Assembly: GCF_019734195.1 (NCBI RefSeq)
Contig: NZ_JAASHM010000035.1
Coordinates: 1 to 33,731, forward strand
Direction of reading: 5' to 3'
Source of the DNA: Clostridium sp. K13
Lineage (GTDB): Bacteria > Bacillota > Clostridia > Clostridiales > Clostridiaceae
Length of the DNA: 33,731 nucleotides
Each line of letters opens with the position of its first letter. The stretch's first letter is position 1. Below are positions 23,502-31,741 of the stretch, piece after piece. The position numbers and the translations under genes were made by a program. Below the pieces are notes generated by a model. It was given only the letters and a program-made list of their open reading frames with translations. It searched no databases and was not told the origin of the DNA.

Positions 23502-24581
23502 ATGGCAAGAGTATATAATTTCGCAGCAGGGCCAGCTGTATTACCAGAAGCGGTTTTAAAAGAAGCAGCAGAAGAAATGTTAGATTATAATGGAGCTGGT
23601 ATGTCAGTTATGGAAATGAGTCATCGTTCTAAGGCTTTTGAAGAAATATTACAAGCTGCAGAAAGAGATTTAAGAGATTTAATGAATATTCCTGATAATT
23701 ATAAAGTGTTATTTCTTCAAGGTGGAGGTTCAACACAATTTGCAATGATTCCATTAAATTTAATGAAAAATAAGGTTGCAGATTATATTATTACAGGGCA
23801 ATGGGCTAAAAAGGCAGCTGCAGAAGCAAAAAGATATGGAAGAGTAAATGAATTGGCATCTTCAGCAGATAAGACTTTTTCTTATATACCAGATGTAAGT
23901 AAGATAAAGGTAAGTGATGATGCAGATTATGTATATATATGTCATAACAATACAATATACGGAACTACTTATCACAATCTTCCTGATACCAAAGGGAAAA
24001 TTCTAGTTGCTGATATGTCGTCAGATATATTATCACAACCTGTTGATGTTACTAAGTATGGACTGATATTTGCTGGAGTTCAAAAAAATATTGGACCAGC
24101 AGGTACTGTAGTAGTAATAATTCGTGAAGATTTAATTACAGATGATGTACTTGAAGGAACTCCAACAATGCTTAAGTATAAAATACATTCAGATAACAAT
24201 TCTTTATATAATACACCGCCGTCATATGGTATTTATATTTGTGGTAAGGTATTTAAACACCTTAAGAAGCTTGGTGGGTTAGAAGCTATGAAGAAATTAA
24301 ATGAGGAAAAAGCTAAAATTCTCTATGATTATCTTGATTCAAGTAAATTATTTAAAGGAACAGTGGTAAAGGAAGATAGATCTTTAATGAATGTTCCGTT
24401 TATAACAGGAAACAAAGAATTAGATGATAAATTTGTTAAAGAAGCTAAGGCCGCTGGAATTGAAAATATTAAGGGGCATAGAACTGTTGGTGGTATGAGA
24501 GCTAGTATTTATAATGCTATGCCAATAGAGGGCGTTAAGTATTTAGTTGATTTTATGAAAAAATTTGAAGCAGAAAATTAA
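23502..24581 (+). CDS. serC: Phosphoserine aminotransferase
   Basis: This PLP enzyme converts 3-phosphohydroxypyruvate and glutamate to phosphoserine and 2-oxoglutarate. The PLP-binding lysine lies in AGVQKNIGPAG (Lys195). The N-terminus YNFAAGPAVLPEAVL and the LQGGGSTQF segment at 72-80 are typical. The length is 359 aa. It is the last gene of serA-DUF1015-serC, with a GGGGG ribosome site and a strong terminator after it. Confidence 0.95.
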   Translation: MARVYNFAAGPAVLPEAVLKEAAEEMLDYNGAGMSVMEMSHRSKAFEEILQAAERDLRDLMNIPDNYKVLFLQGGGSTQFAMIPLNLMKNKVADYIITGQWAKKAAAEAKRYGRVNELASSADKTFSYIPDVSKIKVSDDADYVYICHNNTIYGTTYHNLPDTKGKILVADMSSDILSQPVDVTKYGLIFAGVQKNIGPAGTVVVIIREDLITDDVLEGTPTMLKYKIHSDNNSLYNTPPSYGIYICGKVFKHLKKLGGLEAMKKLNEEKAKILYDYLDSSKLFKGTVVKEDRSLMNVPFITGNKELDDKFVKEAKAAGIENIKGHRTVGGMRASIYNAMPIEGVKYLVDFMKKFEAEN

Positions 24582-24610
24582 TTATATGAAATAAAAAAAT
24601 ACTGAAATAT

Positions 24611-24671
24611 TTTTTGTACCGTATAGGATAGACAAAATAAAAAATCTATCCTATACGGTACTTTTATTTTT
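24611..24671 (+). terminator. Strong terminator of the serine operon
   Basis: A perfect 17-bp stem (24616-24632 with 24645-24661) is followed by TTTTATTTTT. Confidence 0.9.
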
Positions 24672-24735
24672 AGTAGAAGTAAAAACAAAATTTATAAATG
24701 AGTATTATATTTTACCTTTGGGGAAGTTGTTTTAG

Positions 24736-26260
24736 TCTAATTCAATTAGAAGTTTTGATACACAAAGAGTAGCAGAAGCTTATTATGCAAATTGCCCAAC
24801 AATTACTGGAGTAAAGGATATTACTATTAGTAATGAAAGTGAATTAACAGAATTATTAAATGATGTTTCTGCAACAGATATAAATGGTAACAAGTTAGAA
24901 GTTAGTTGTATTGTTGAAGAGGCAAGAACAAAATTATGGACAGGTAAAATTTAAAGCAGTAACAGAACCTGCAGCATGGGGAGCAACACCAAATGAAGCT
25001 CAATTAAAGTATCATAATGATGAATTAGCGGCTTTTTGCCACTTTGGTATGAATACTTTTACTGATAAAGAATGGGGAGATGGTAAAGAAGATTCTTTTC
25101 TATTTGCTCCAACTGGAAATGTAGGAGAATATGCAAAATCATGGGTTAAAGCATTAAAAGATGCTGGATTTAAAAACTTATCGTAACTGCAAAGCACCAT
25201 GATGGATTCTGTATTTGGCCTAGTGCATATACAGAGCATGATGTTGAAAACTCTCCTTACGGTGGTGATGTTTTAGCAGAAATTTCATGAAATAGAAAGA
25301 GATTCTTACCAAGTAAAAGAAGGAGATTCTTTAAGAGTTAAGTTAAAAAGAACTGGTGGAACTGAAGGTGAAGTAAGCGTTCATGTTACTACTCCTCCAG
25401 GTATGGCAGTACAAGGACAATATTACGAAGATATAAATAATGTTGTTACATTTAAAGATGGTGAAAACAGCAAATATATAACAGTAAAAACATATGACAA
25501 CTCAAAAGTACAAGGTAATAAAGATTTTTACTTAGAAATTGATACACCAACAGATGGAGCACAAATTGGATTAAAATATAGTGCAAGAATATTAATTGTT
25601 GAAGATGATATAAGATTAGAAGATGCAGTTAATAGAGTTGAAGGATTAAGTGAAAGCTGGTATAAAGTAGAAGGATGGCAAAATCTAGATAAAGAATACT
25701 TAAAAGCTAAAGCTGCATTAGAAGATAAGTCTTTATCAGAAGATAAGTCTTTATCAGAAGATGAAAAGATAAAAGTTTCTAATAGCTTAATGGATGCTTA
25801 TTCAAATCTTGAGTCTATAGTTACTTATAGCAAGAGAAATCCAATGATCTTATCAATTGAAGATGGACAAACTAAAATTGCTGAAAGTGAATTAGGAGTT
25901 TTAGATTCAAGTCATGAGAATATAGTTGATAATAGCTATTTAAAAATAGTTACAAATAGACAATTCAGTAAGGGAAGACTTATTGATAAAATAAAAGATG
26001 GAAACACTATTACAATGCCAGTTGAAACAACACGTGCAGGGGAATATGAATTTGATTTCTCTTATAAAACGGCTGTTCCAATGACATTAAAAATTAGTGG
26101 AGAAGGAATTGAAGATACTGAAGTAGTTTTAGAAGCTAGTGAAGAATTAACTAATATTGATAAATTAAGTTAAACTCTAATTTAATTATCAACATGTACA
26201 GGCTCTACAAAGGATGCAAGAACAATAGTAACTGCTAAATTAAAAGATGTAAAATATTAA
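24736..26260 (+). pseudogene. Decayed GH29 alpha-L-fucosidase gene
   Basis: Fragments in changing frames read as one large secreted glycosidase. 24736-24951 encodes an N-terminal segment ending in a stop. From about 24930, in the next frame, the GH29 catalytic domain begins (FCHFGMNTFTDKEWGDGKED). A one-base loss near 25180 moves the frame again to TAKHHDGFCIWPSAYTEHD, which stops at 25290. The rest of the catalytic domain is missing, and the frame resumes as a Calx-beta-like repeat (EIERDSYQVKEGDS), a helical segment and a beta-rich domain to 26173; a last piece ends at 26260. An 18-base tandem duplication (Glu-Asp-Lys-Ser-Leu-Ser twice) lies near 25723-25758. There is no start codon or signal peptide. 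The enzyme would have released fucose from host glycans. Confidence 0.85.
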
Positions 26261-26329
26261 TTGAATTATATTAATGATAGCTATATAAGGGCATTAAATA
26301 TAAAGAATAGGTTATTTAATATAAGTGAA

Positions 26330-26370
26330 TAAAGAAAGATGATTTCTTTTAATTAGAAATCATCTTTTTT
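26330..26370 (+). terminator. Terminator of the fucosidase remnant
   Basis: A perfect 13-bp stem (26332-26344 with 26352-26364) is followed by a T-run. It has survived the decay of the gene. Confidence 0.8.
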
Positions 26371-26436
26371 TATGTTTAGCTTTTTAAGCTGATTATTAAG
26401 TATAAGCTTTAATTATATATTACCTTGATTTATGTA

Positions 26437-27129
26437 TTAAAGCTTTTCTAACATTGTTTTTAATATAAATGTAGAGTTTTTAACTCCAATAGGTGTAAAC
26501 TTTTCAAAGTCCATATGAGCTCCGTTATTAGCATTATCAGATATAGATCTAATAACAACGAAAGGTATATTATTTAAATAACAAACATGAGCTATGCTAG
26601 CACCTTCCATTTCACAAGCTAATGCACTAAATTCCTTTTCAAGCCATTGAATTTTATCAAGTGAAGCTACAAACATATCTCCTGATACTATTCTTCCAGA
26701 GAATGTCTTAAATTCAGAAGCTTCAGCACAAGCAGCTTTTGCTGTTTCAACTAATTTAGTATCACATTTGAAATCAAAAGTATCAAGTCTTGGAATTTGC
26801 CCCATTGGATCGCCAAAAGCAGTTGTATCCATATCATATTGAACTAAATTTTCTGCGATTACTACATCACCAGGATATATATCCTTACCTATACCACCAG
26901 CAACACCTACATTTATTACTGATGAAACATTATATTCAGATGCAAGGATTTGAGTGCATACAGCAGCATTAACCTTACCTATACCGCATACAACAGCAAC
27001 AACATCATGACCCCATAATTTTCCCTTATGAAATTTCATTCTTGCCTTTTCTTCAACAGTTTCTAACTTCATGTCTTTTAAAAGAATTTCTAATTCTTCA
27101 GACATAGCACCTATTATTCCTAAAATCAT
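26437..27129 (-). CDS. mtnN: 5'-methylthioadenosine/S-adenosylhomocysteine nucleosidase
   Basis: The enzyme removes adenine from methylthioadenosine and S-adenosylhomocysteine, recycling by-products of SAM-dependent reactions and supplying the AI-2 pathway. The N-terminus ILGIIGAMSEELEIL is typical, with the catalytic Glu11 or Glu12, the substrate motif EMEGAS at 173-178, and the catalytic aspartate in SDNAN (Asp198). At 230 aa the length is standard. A GGAGG site precedes the ATG. It is a single gene; a palindrome around its stop codon (26404-26443) may end transcription. Confidence 0.94.
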   Translation of the reverse strand: MILGIIGAMSEELEILLKDMKLETVEEKARMKFHKGKLWGHDVVAVVCGIGKVNAAVCTQILASEYNVSSVINVGVAGGIGKDIYPGDVVIAENLVQYDMDTTAFGDPMGQIPRLDTFDFKCDTKLVETAKAACAEASEFKTFSGRIVSGDMFVASLDKIQWLEKEFSALACEMEGASIAHVCYLNNIPFVVIRSISDNANNGAHMDFEKFTPIGVKNSTFILKTMLEKL

Positions 27130-27322
27130 TTTAAATCCTCCATATAAGTATATAATTTATATAAATTTACTTAAAATATATTATATACTGACATTGAATT
27201 AATTAATAGCAATTTAATATTAAAATTCAAAACAAAGAAAACCGATAGAATTACTTGTATTAATTTAACTTGAAATATATAATAGTCTCAATAAGAAAAA
27301 ATGTACGAAGGAGAATAAATAT

Positions 27323-28039
27323 ATGGCATTAAATGAATTTTGCAGAACAGAATTACTTATAGGTGAAGAAGGAATAGAAAAATTAAATAATTCTAAAGTA
27401 ATAGTTTTTGGAATTGGTGGAGTAGGAAGCTTTGTAGTGGAAGCATTAACAAGAGCAGGCGTAGGAAATTTAATTTTAGTAGATAATGACACAATATGTA
27501 TATCTAATTTAAATAGACAAATACATGCTACACAATCAAAAGTAGGAAATATAAAGGTTGAGGCTATGAAAGAAAGAGTATTGTCTATAAACCCTAATTG
27601 TAATGTGGAAGCAAAACAAGAGTTTATTACAGCAGATAATATAGAAGAAATAATTCCAAGTGATATAGATTATGTTGTAGATGCGATAGATACAGTAACA
27701 TCAAAGTTAGCATTAGCAGAATATTGCTATAAAAATGATATTAAATTAATTGCTTCTATGGGAACGGGAAATAAAATGGATCCTACTCAGTTTAGAGTAA
27801 CAGATGTATTTAAGACTAAAGTTTGTCCTCTTGCAAAGGTTATGAGAACAGAGTTAAGAAAAAGAGGAGTTAAAAAATTAAAAGTTGTATACTCAGAGGA
27901 AATACCAATGGTCCCTAATAAGGGAAAATCAGTTCCATCTCAGAAAAGGCAAACACCAGGAAGTATATCATTTGTTCCACCAGTAGCAGGAATGATAATA
28001 GGTGGAGAGGTAATTAAAGATTTAACTGGATTAAATTAA
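27323..28039 (+). CDS. tcdA: tRNA threonylcarbamoyladenosine dehydratase
   Basis: TcdA (CsdL) is an E1-like, ATP-dependent enzyme that converts t6A37 in tRNA to its cyclic form. The nucleotide-binding GIGGVGS is at 30-36, followed by LVDNDTICISNLNRQ (the acidic residue and NxNRQ motif of the E1 fold). The 238-aa length fits. The start follows GAAGGAGA. It stands alone, with a bidirectional terminator between it and the DUF4230 gene. Other ThiF/HesA-like roles are possible, but the overall pattern fits TcdA best. Confidence 0.9.
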   Translation: MALNEFCRTELLIGEEGIEKLNNSKVIVFGIGGVGSFVVEALTRAGVGNLILVDNDTICISNLNRQIHATQSKVGNIKVEAMKERVLSINPNCNVEAKQEFITADNIEEIIPSDIDYVVDAIDTVTSKLALAEYCYKNDIKLIASMGTGNKMDPTQFRVTDVFKTKVCPLAKVMRTELRKRGVKKLKVVYSEEIPMVPNKGKSVPSQKRQTPGSISFVPPVAGMIIGGEVIKDLTGLN

Positions 28040-28063
28040 TATAATTCTTAAAATGTGTAAGAA

Positions 28064-28108
28064 GAAGAGGGTACTATTTTAAACAATAAATATAGTACCC
28101 TCTTTTAT
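28064..28108. terminator. Bidirectional terminator (tcdA / DUF4230 gene)
   Basis: A perfect 12-bp stem (28066-28077 with 28092-28103) is followed by TTTTATTT between convergent genes. Confidence 0.85.
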
Positions 28109-28786
28109 TTAAGAAACTTTTAGTATTACATTATAATTTTCTCCTGTTAAGTTAAATAAAAGATCTTTTAATGATTTTTCGGTATTAGTAATAGCTTGAT
28201 CATAAAATTTTGAGGTTTTCATTTTTGCTGTAAATAAACTATTTAAATTTTCATAGATAGAATTTAATTCTTCAGAAGAGAATTTTAAATCTCCAAACCT
28301 TAAAAATCCCAGTTCAGTATCAGAATATATAGTTTTGCTTTCATTAATATCTATACTAAATATATCTATTTGAGGAATTGTTATATAAATTTCTTTAGTC
28401 GAATTATTAATTTCAAAATTGGATTTAGATAAATTAGAAAAATCAATAGAGTAAGAGCAGTTTGCAAAAAAAGTTGCTTTTTTAGATTTTTTAAATATAT
28501 CTAAATTAAAGTAAGTATTATCTATTGTTAATGTTTCTGATAATTCGACTTCTAGAGGGATTAATTTATTTACATTTCTTATTTCATTTATTAAAATATC
28601 ATCAGATAAAATATTAGATGATTCAATTTTATAGGAATGAAAATAAGGAAGTAGTTTTTGAAATTTACTAGGATATTTGAAAAATAAAATTAATAGGCAG
28701 AAAATTAATAAACTAAGTAAGTATAGTAATAATTTATGAAGTTTAAATTTAGATTTTTTCTTGTATAAAAAAATAGTAATCCCCAC
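28109..28786 (-). CDS. DUF4230 domain-containing membrane-anchored protein
   Basis: A 225-aa protein with a basic N-terminus, one transmembrane helix (about residues 18-37, very Leu/Ile-rich) and an extracytoplasmic domain of the DUF4230 type, whose function is unknown. The start is unclear: a GTG at 28786 lies inside the sequence AAGGTGGGG that looks like its own ribosome site. The next in-frame codons contain no ATG, GTG or TTG before the membrane helix, so either this GTG or a rare ATT start is used. The predicted signal anchor has no cleavage site that I can see. Confidence 0.75.
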   Translation of the reverse strand: MGITIFLYKKKSKFKLHKLLLYLLSLLIFCLLILFFKYPSKFQKLLPYFHSYKIESSNILSDDILINEIRNVNKLIPLEVELSETLTIDNTYFNLDIFKKSKKATFFANCSYSIDFSNLSKSNFEINNSTKEIYITIPQIDIFSIDINESKTIYSDTELGFLRFGDLKFSSEELNSIYENLNSLFTAKMKTSKFYDQAITNTEKSLKDLLFNLTGENYNVILKVS

Positions 28787-28950
28787 CTTGAAGCATTAGT
28801 AGATTAAATTCATATAAATAAAATATATTAAAGTAAATATAGTGATATTCCATTAAGTAATATTTTTACTTTTAAAGTAAAGTTAGTTGAGTTTTATATT
28901 AATTTATTTGTATAATAAAATTAACTGTAATTGTATTTAGGAGAGTTGGT

Positions 28951-29880
28951 ATGGATAATCAAAAGGAAGTAAATATAGAGCTTATTAAGGGTACTTTAGA
29001 TGACTATATAGTTAAGGATAAAGATAAAATTGTAATAGGAAGATTTACTATAACTGAATTAGATAAGCAAAATAAAAAATGTAATTTAAAATTAAGATTT
29101 TATAGAGAAGATAACTATGATTTATTAAAAATTACATTGGATTGTATTCTTAAAGCTGTATTTAAGGATAAAAATATATTTAAGTCTAATGTAGTAGTTA
29201 GCGAAAATATTAATTTAAAGCCATTTTTAGATAGTGGCTTTACATTAGAAGCAATTTTTACTGACAATATATTTACAAAGGGAAATTTCTATGACGAATT
29301 AAGCTTTGGAATAAATAGAAATGAATATTTAAATTCAGGAAGAAGTAATATTGTAGAAATTGAAGGAAATAATATTTTAATTAGAAATTTTACACCTGAT
29401 GATGCACAAGAACTATTGGAGTATTATTTAAGAAATAAGGACCATTTAAGAGATTTTGAGCCTGTAAGAGATGCAAGTTTTTATACTTATGAAACACAAA
29501 AGGAAATTTTATTAGAAAGTTATAGACAACTTATGACTGGAACTGGAAGTGATTTAGGAATATATATAGGTGATAAACTTATAGGTAAGGCTAAAATTTC
29601 TAGTATAGTTTATGGTGTATTTAAGAGTGGAATATTAGGATACTCTATAGACAAGGAATATGAAGGAAAGGGTTATATGAAGGAAGCTATAAATTTAGTA
29701 CTAAATTATGCTAAAGAATATTTAGATTTGCATAGACTAGAAGCTTCTGTTTTAACTACTAATGAAAGATCTAAAGGTGTTTTGTTAGCTTGTGGTTTTG
29801 AAAAGGTGGGTATTAATAAAAAGTATTTATATATAAATGGTAAATGGCGAGATCATATCACTTTTTATAAAATACTATAA
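28951..29880 (+). CDS. GNAT family N-acetyltransferase, two tandem domains
   Basis: The C-terminal half (about 135-309) is a RimJ/RimL-like GNAT: IRNFTPDDAQELLEYY opens it, YSIDKEYEGKGYMKEAI carries the acetyl-CoA-binding loop, and ASVLTTNERSKGVLLACGF closes it. The N-terminal half (about 1-125) has weak GNAT-like spacing (GRFTITEL, a hydrophobic helix, then FLDSGFTLEA) but lacks a clear acetyl-CoA loop, so it may be a degenerate copy. The substrate may be an amino group of a protein or small molecule. A TAGGAGAG site precedes the ATG. glcT begins 19 bases after its stop codon, so they may be co-transcribed. Confidence 0.87.
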   Translation: MDNQKEVNIELIKGTLDDYIVKDKDKIVIGRFTITELDKQNKKCNLKLRFYREDNYDLLKITLDCILKAVFKDKNIFKSNVVVSENINLKPFLDSGFTLEAIFTDNIFTKGNFYDELSFGINRNEYLNSGRSNIVEIEGNNILIRNFTPDDAQELLEYYLRNKDHLRDFEPVRDASFYTYETQKEILLESYRQLMTGTGSDLGIYIGDKLIGKAKISSIVYGVFKSGILGYSIDKEYEGKGYMKEAINLVLNYAKEYLDLHRLEASVLTTNERSKGVLLACGFEKVGINKKYLYINGKWRDHITFYKIL

Positions 29881-29899
29881 TATTTAAGAGGTGATTAAA

Positions 29900-30763
29900 G
29901 TGGGGGTTAAATTAAAAGGAGATAGTACTGTTATTAAAGCTTTAAATAATAATATGGTACTTGTAAAGGATAATGGCATAGAGAAAATTATTTTAGCGAA
30001 AGGGATAGGTTTTAATAAAAAGCCTGGAGATATAATTAGTGAAAATATAGATATAGATAAGATATTTTCAATTGAAGATGAAAAAAATCAAATGAATCTA
30101 AAAGAAGTATACAATAGAGTTGATGGGGAATTTGTTGCTGTTTGTGAAGAGGCAATAGCTGAAATATGTGAAGAGTTAGATGAGGAGTTAAATGAATCAA
30201 TTCATATTGGTTTAATAGACCACTTAGCTCTAGCTATAAAAAGATTAAAAAATAAAGAAGAAATAAGTAATCCTTTTATTGTAGAAATAGAAACTTTATA
30301 TAATGTTGAATTTGAAATGGCAAAAAAAATTATAAAAAAAATACAGCGTAAATATAAAATTAAATTTCCACCAGGTGAAATAGGATTTATTACTTTACAT
30401 ATACATTCAGCTAGAAAAGGAAACAAACTTTCTAATACTATTAAATATAGTTATTTAGCTAATAGGATAGTTTCGTGTATAGAAAGTGCATTTGACTCTA
30501 AAATTAATAAAAAATCTTTAGATTATGCTAGATTTTTAGCCCACATAAGATTTACTATTGAAAGAATATTAACTGATACAATATTAAATAATGATTTAAT
30601 TGATGTAATAAAAAAATCTTATCCTCAATCTTATGAAATTGCAGAGGAATCAGCAAAAATAATTGAAGAAACTTTAAATAAAAAAGTGATAGAAGATGAA
30701 ATTGCATATATCACAATGCATATAGAAAGATTTCGAGTTTCTATGAAAAGAAAAAATAGCTAA
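29900..30763 (+). CDS. glcT: Transcription antiterminator of the BglG family (GlcT-like)
   Basis: This RNA-binding protein prevents formation of terminators in PTS mRNA leaders. It has an N-terminal CAT RNA-binding domain (about 1-58, KALNNNMVLVKD, AKGIGFNKKPGD) and two PTS regulation domains: PRD1 with His102, His108, His167 and His169, and PRD2 with His215 and His274, which are phosphorylation candidates. The pattern resembles Bacillus GlcT more than LicT. The start is GTG at 29900 after GAGGTGATT; an in-frame GTG at 29891 falls within that site. A matching RAT lies in the crr leader about 700 bases downstream, supporting control of glucose PTS genes. Confidence 0.9.
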   Translation: MGVKLKGDSTVIKALNNNMVLVKDNGIEKIILAKGIGFNKKPGDIISENIDIDKIFSIEDEKNQMNLKEVYNRVDGEFVAVCEEAIAEICEELDEELNESIHIGLIDHLALAIKRLKNKEEISNPFIVEIETLYNVEFEMAKKIIKKIQRKYKIKFPPGEIGFITLHIHSARKGNKLSNTIKYSYLANRIVSCIESAFDSKINKKSLDYARFLAHIRFTIERILTDTILNNDLIDVIKKSYPQSYEIAEESAKIIEETLNKKVIEDEIAYITMHIERFRVSMKRKNS

Positions 30764-30790
30764 GAATAACATTCCTAGCTATTTTTTTAT
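30751..30790. terminator. Bidirectional terminator (glcT / crr)
   Basis: An 11-bp stem AAAAAATAGCT/AGCTATTTTTT overlaps the glcT stop codon and serves the convergent crr gene as well. Confidence 0.8.
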
Positions 30791-30793
30791 TTA

Positions 30794-31324
30794 TTAAACT
30801 TCATAGTTAACAACTATATTTTGACCAGCAACAACAGAACCAGATTCAACTGGAGTTACTGACTTAGCAGCATCAACATTTGTTACTAAAACTGGTGTTG
30901 CAAGAGATAACCCTTTTCCTAAGATGAAGTCTCTATCAATTTTGATGATAGGAGTACCAGCTTTAACTTTTGTACCAGCTTCAACTAATTGTTCGAAACC
31001 TTCTCCGTTTAAACTTACAGTATCAACACCGATATGGATTAATAATTCTAGTCCATTTTCTAATGTCATTGCAAATGCATGCTTAGTTTTGAATACTAAT
31101 GATAACTCACCATCTGCAGGTGCAACGATAGTATCACCTGTTACCATTATAGCAGCACCATCTCCAGCCATCTTTCCAGCAAAAACTGGATCTGGAACTT
31201 CTGATAGTGGTATTAAGTCACCAGTAGCAACTGCCACTAATGCATTCTTTGGACTTTCTACTGTAGTTGATTCTACATTGTTTGATTCTGATTTACCAAA
31301 TAACTTTTTAAAAAAATTAGCCAT
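30794..31324 (-). CDS. crr: Glucose-specific PTS enzyme IIA
   Basis: EIIA-Glc accepts phosphate from HPr and passes it to EIIBC. The 176-aa protein has the EIIA-Glc core with the two active-site histidines, His82 (KTKHAFAM) and His97 (LLIHIGVDTV), the latter being the phosphorylated one. The ATG at 31324 is preceded by AGGA at a normal distance; an upstream in-frame GTG at 31351 directly abuts its AAAGGAT site, so it is less likely. The gene is divergent from ptsG, and its leader contains a RAT overlapping a terminator. The separate IIA suggests that ptsG depends on it. Confidence 0.92.
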   Translation of the reverse strand: MANFFKKLFGKSESNNVESTTVESPKNALVAVATGDLIPLSEVPDPVFAGKMAGDGAAIMVTGDTIVAPADGELSLVFKTKHAFAMTLENGLELLIHIGVDTVSLNGEGFEQLVEAGTKVKAGTPIIKIDRDFILGKGLSLATPVLVTNVDAAKSVTPVESGSVVAGQNIVVNYEV

Positions 31325-31389
31325 GATATTTCCTGATAATTCAGGATTCACATCCTTTCTAAAATAAGTTTACACAATTTATATATAGG

Positions 31390-31443
31390 TAATAAAATAA
31401 AAAGGCATAAGTATATCTTTAAGATAAAGATTAACTTATGCCT
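31390..31443 (-). terminator. Attenuator terminator in the crr leader
   Basis: On the minus strand, AGGCATAAGT (31434-31443) pairs with ACTTATGCCT (31403-31412), with a smaller stem inside, and TTTTATTTTATT follows. It lies between the crr promoter and gene, so it must be bypassed for expression. Confidence 0.75.
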
Positions 31444-31462
31444 GATTTAACAGTAACACGTT
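31433..31462 (-). promoter_or_regulatory. GlcT-type RAT (ribonucleic antiterminator) site
   Basis: Reading the minus strand, GTGTTACTGTTAAATCAGGC followed by ATAAG resembles the LicT/GlcT RAT pattern (GTTACTG, then CAGGCA). It overlaps the first arm of the terminator at 31403-31443, as antitermination needs. The similarity is from memory of the consensus. Confidence 0.7.
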
Positions 31463-31471
31463 TCTATTAAA

Positions 31472-31500
31472 ATTATATATATACTAAAATAGTATGTCAA
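31472..31500 (-). promoter_or_regulatory. Promoter of crr
   Basis: Perfect TTGACA (31500-31495) and TATAAT (31477-31472) on the minus strand are separated by exactly 17 bases. Confidence 0.85.
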
Positions 31501-31525
31501 TAAAAATAATAAATAAAAAAAAATA

Positions 31526-31541
31526 ATGAAAACGTTGACTT
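31526..31541. promoter_or_regulatory. cre site (CcpA), perfect consensus match
   Basis: ATGAAAACGTTGACTT fits every position of the consensus WTGNAANCGNWNNCWW. It overlaps the -35 box of ptsG. Confidence 0.65.
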
Positions 31542-31564
31542 ATGTAGCAATTATATACTATAAT
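31535..31564 (+). promoter_or_regulatory. Promoter of ptsG
   Basis: TTGACT (31535-31540), an 18-base spacer and TATAAT (31559-31564). Transcription would begin near 31571, leaving a leader of about 170 bases. Confidence 0.8.
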
Positions 31565-31570
31565 GTAATT

Positions 31571-31662
31571 GTAAAGTAAATAACGTTTAAATTATGAGGC
31601 GTGCAACCATAAAGATGGGCATTAGCTGAAAGGGATATCTTATATTCTTTTCAGCTTTTTTT
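31571..31662 (+). promoter_or_regulatory. ptsG leader with terminator and unclassified upstream element
   Basis: A 15-bp terminator stem (31624-31638 with 31642-31656, two G-U) is followed by TTTTTT and lies before ptsG. Just upstream, at about 31594-31622, a small imperfect hairpin can form (TGC-AA-CCAT/ATGG-GCA, loop AAAG). It does not match the RAT seen in the crr leader. The layout implies regulated read-through. Confidence 0.6.
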
Positions 31663-31741
31663 GTTACAGAAATTATTTTAAGTATTATATGTATCCTCAT
31701 AAAATAAACAAAATAAAAAAAATAAGGGGGACTTTACTATT

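Noticed and set aside
24582..26436. Insertion sequence or transposon as the cause of the fucosidase decay
   Set aside because: No transposase fragment, terminal inverted repeats or target-site duplication; frameshifts and a deletion explain it.
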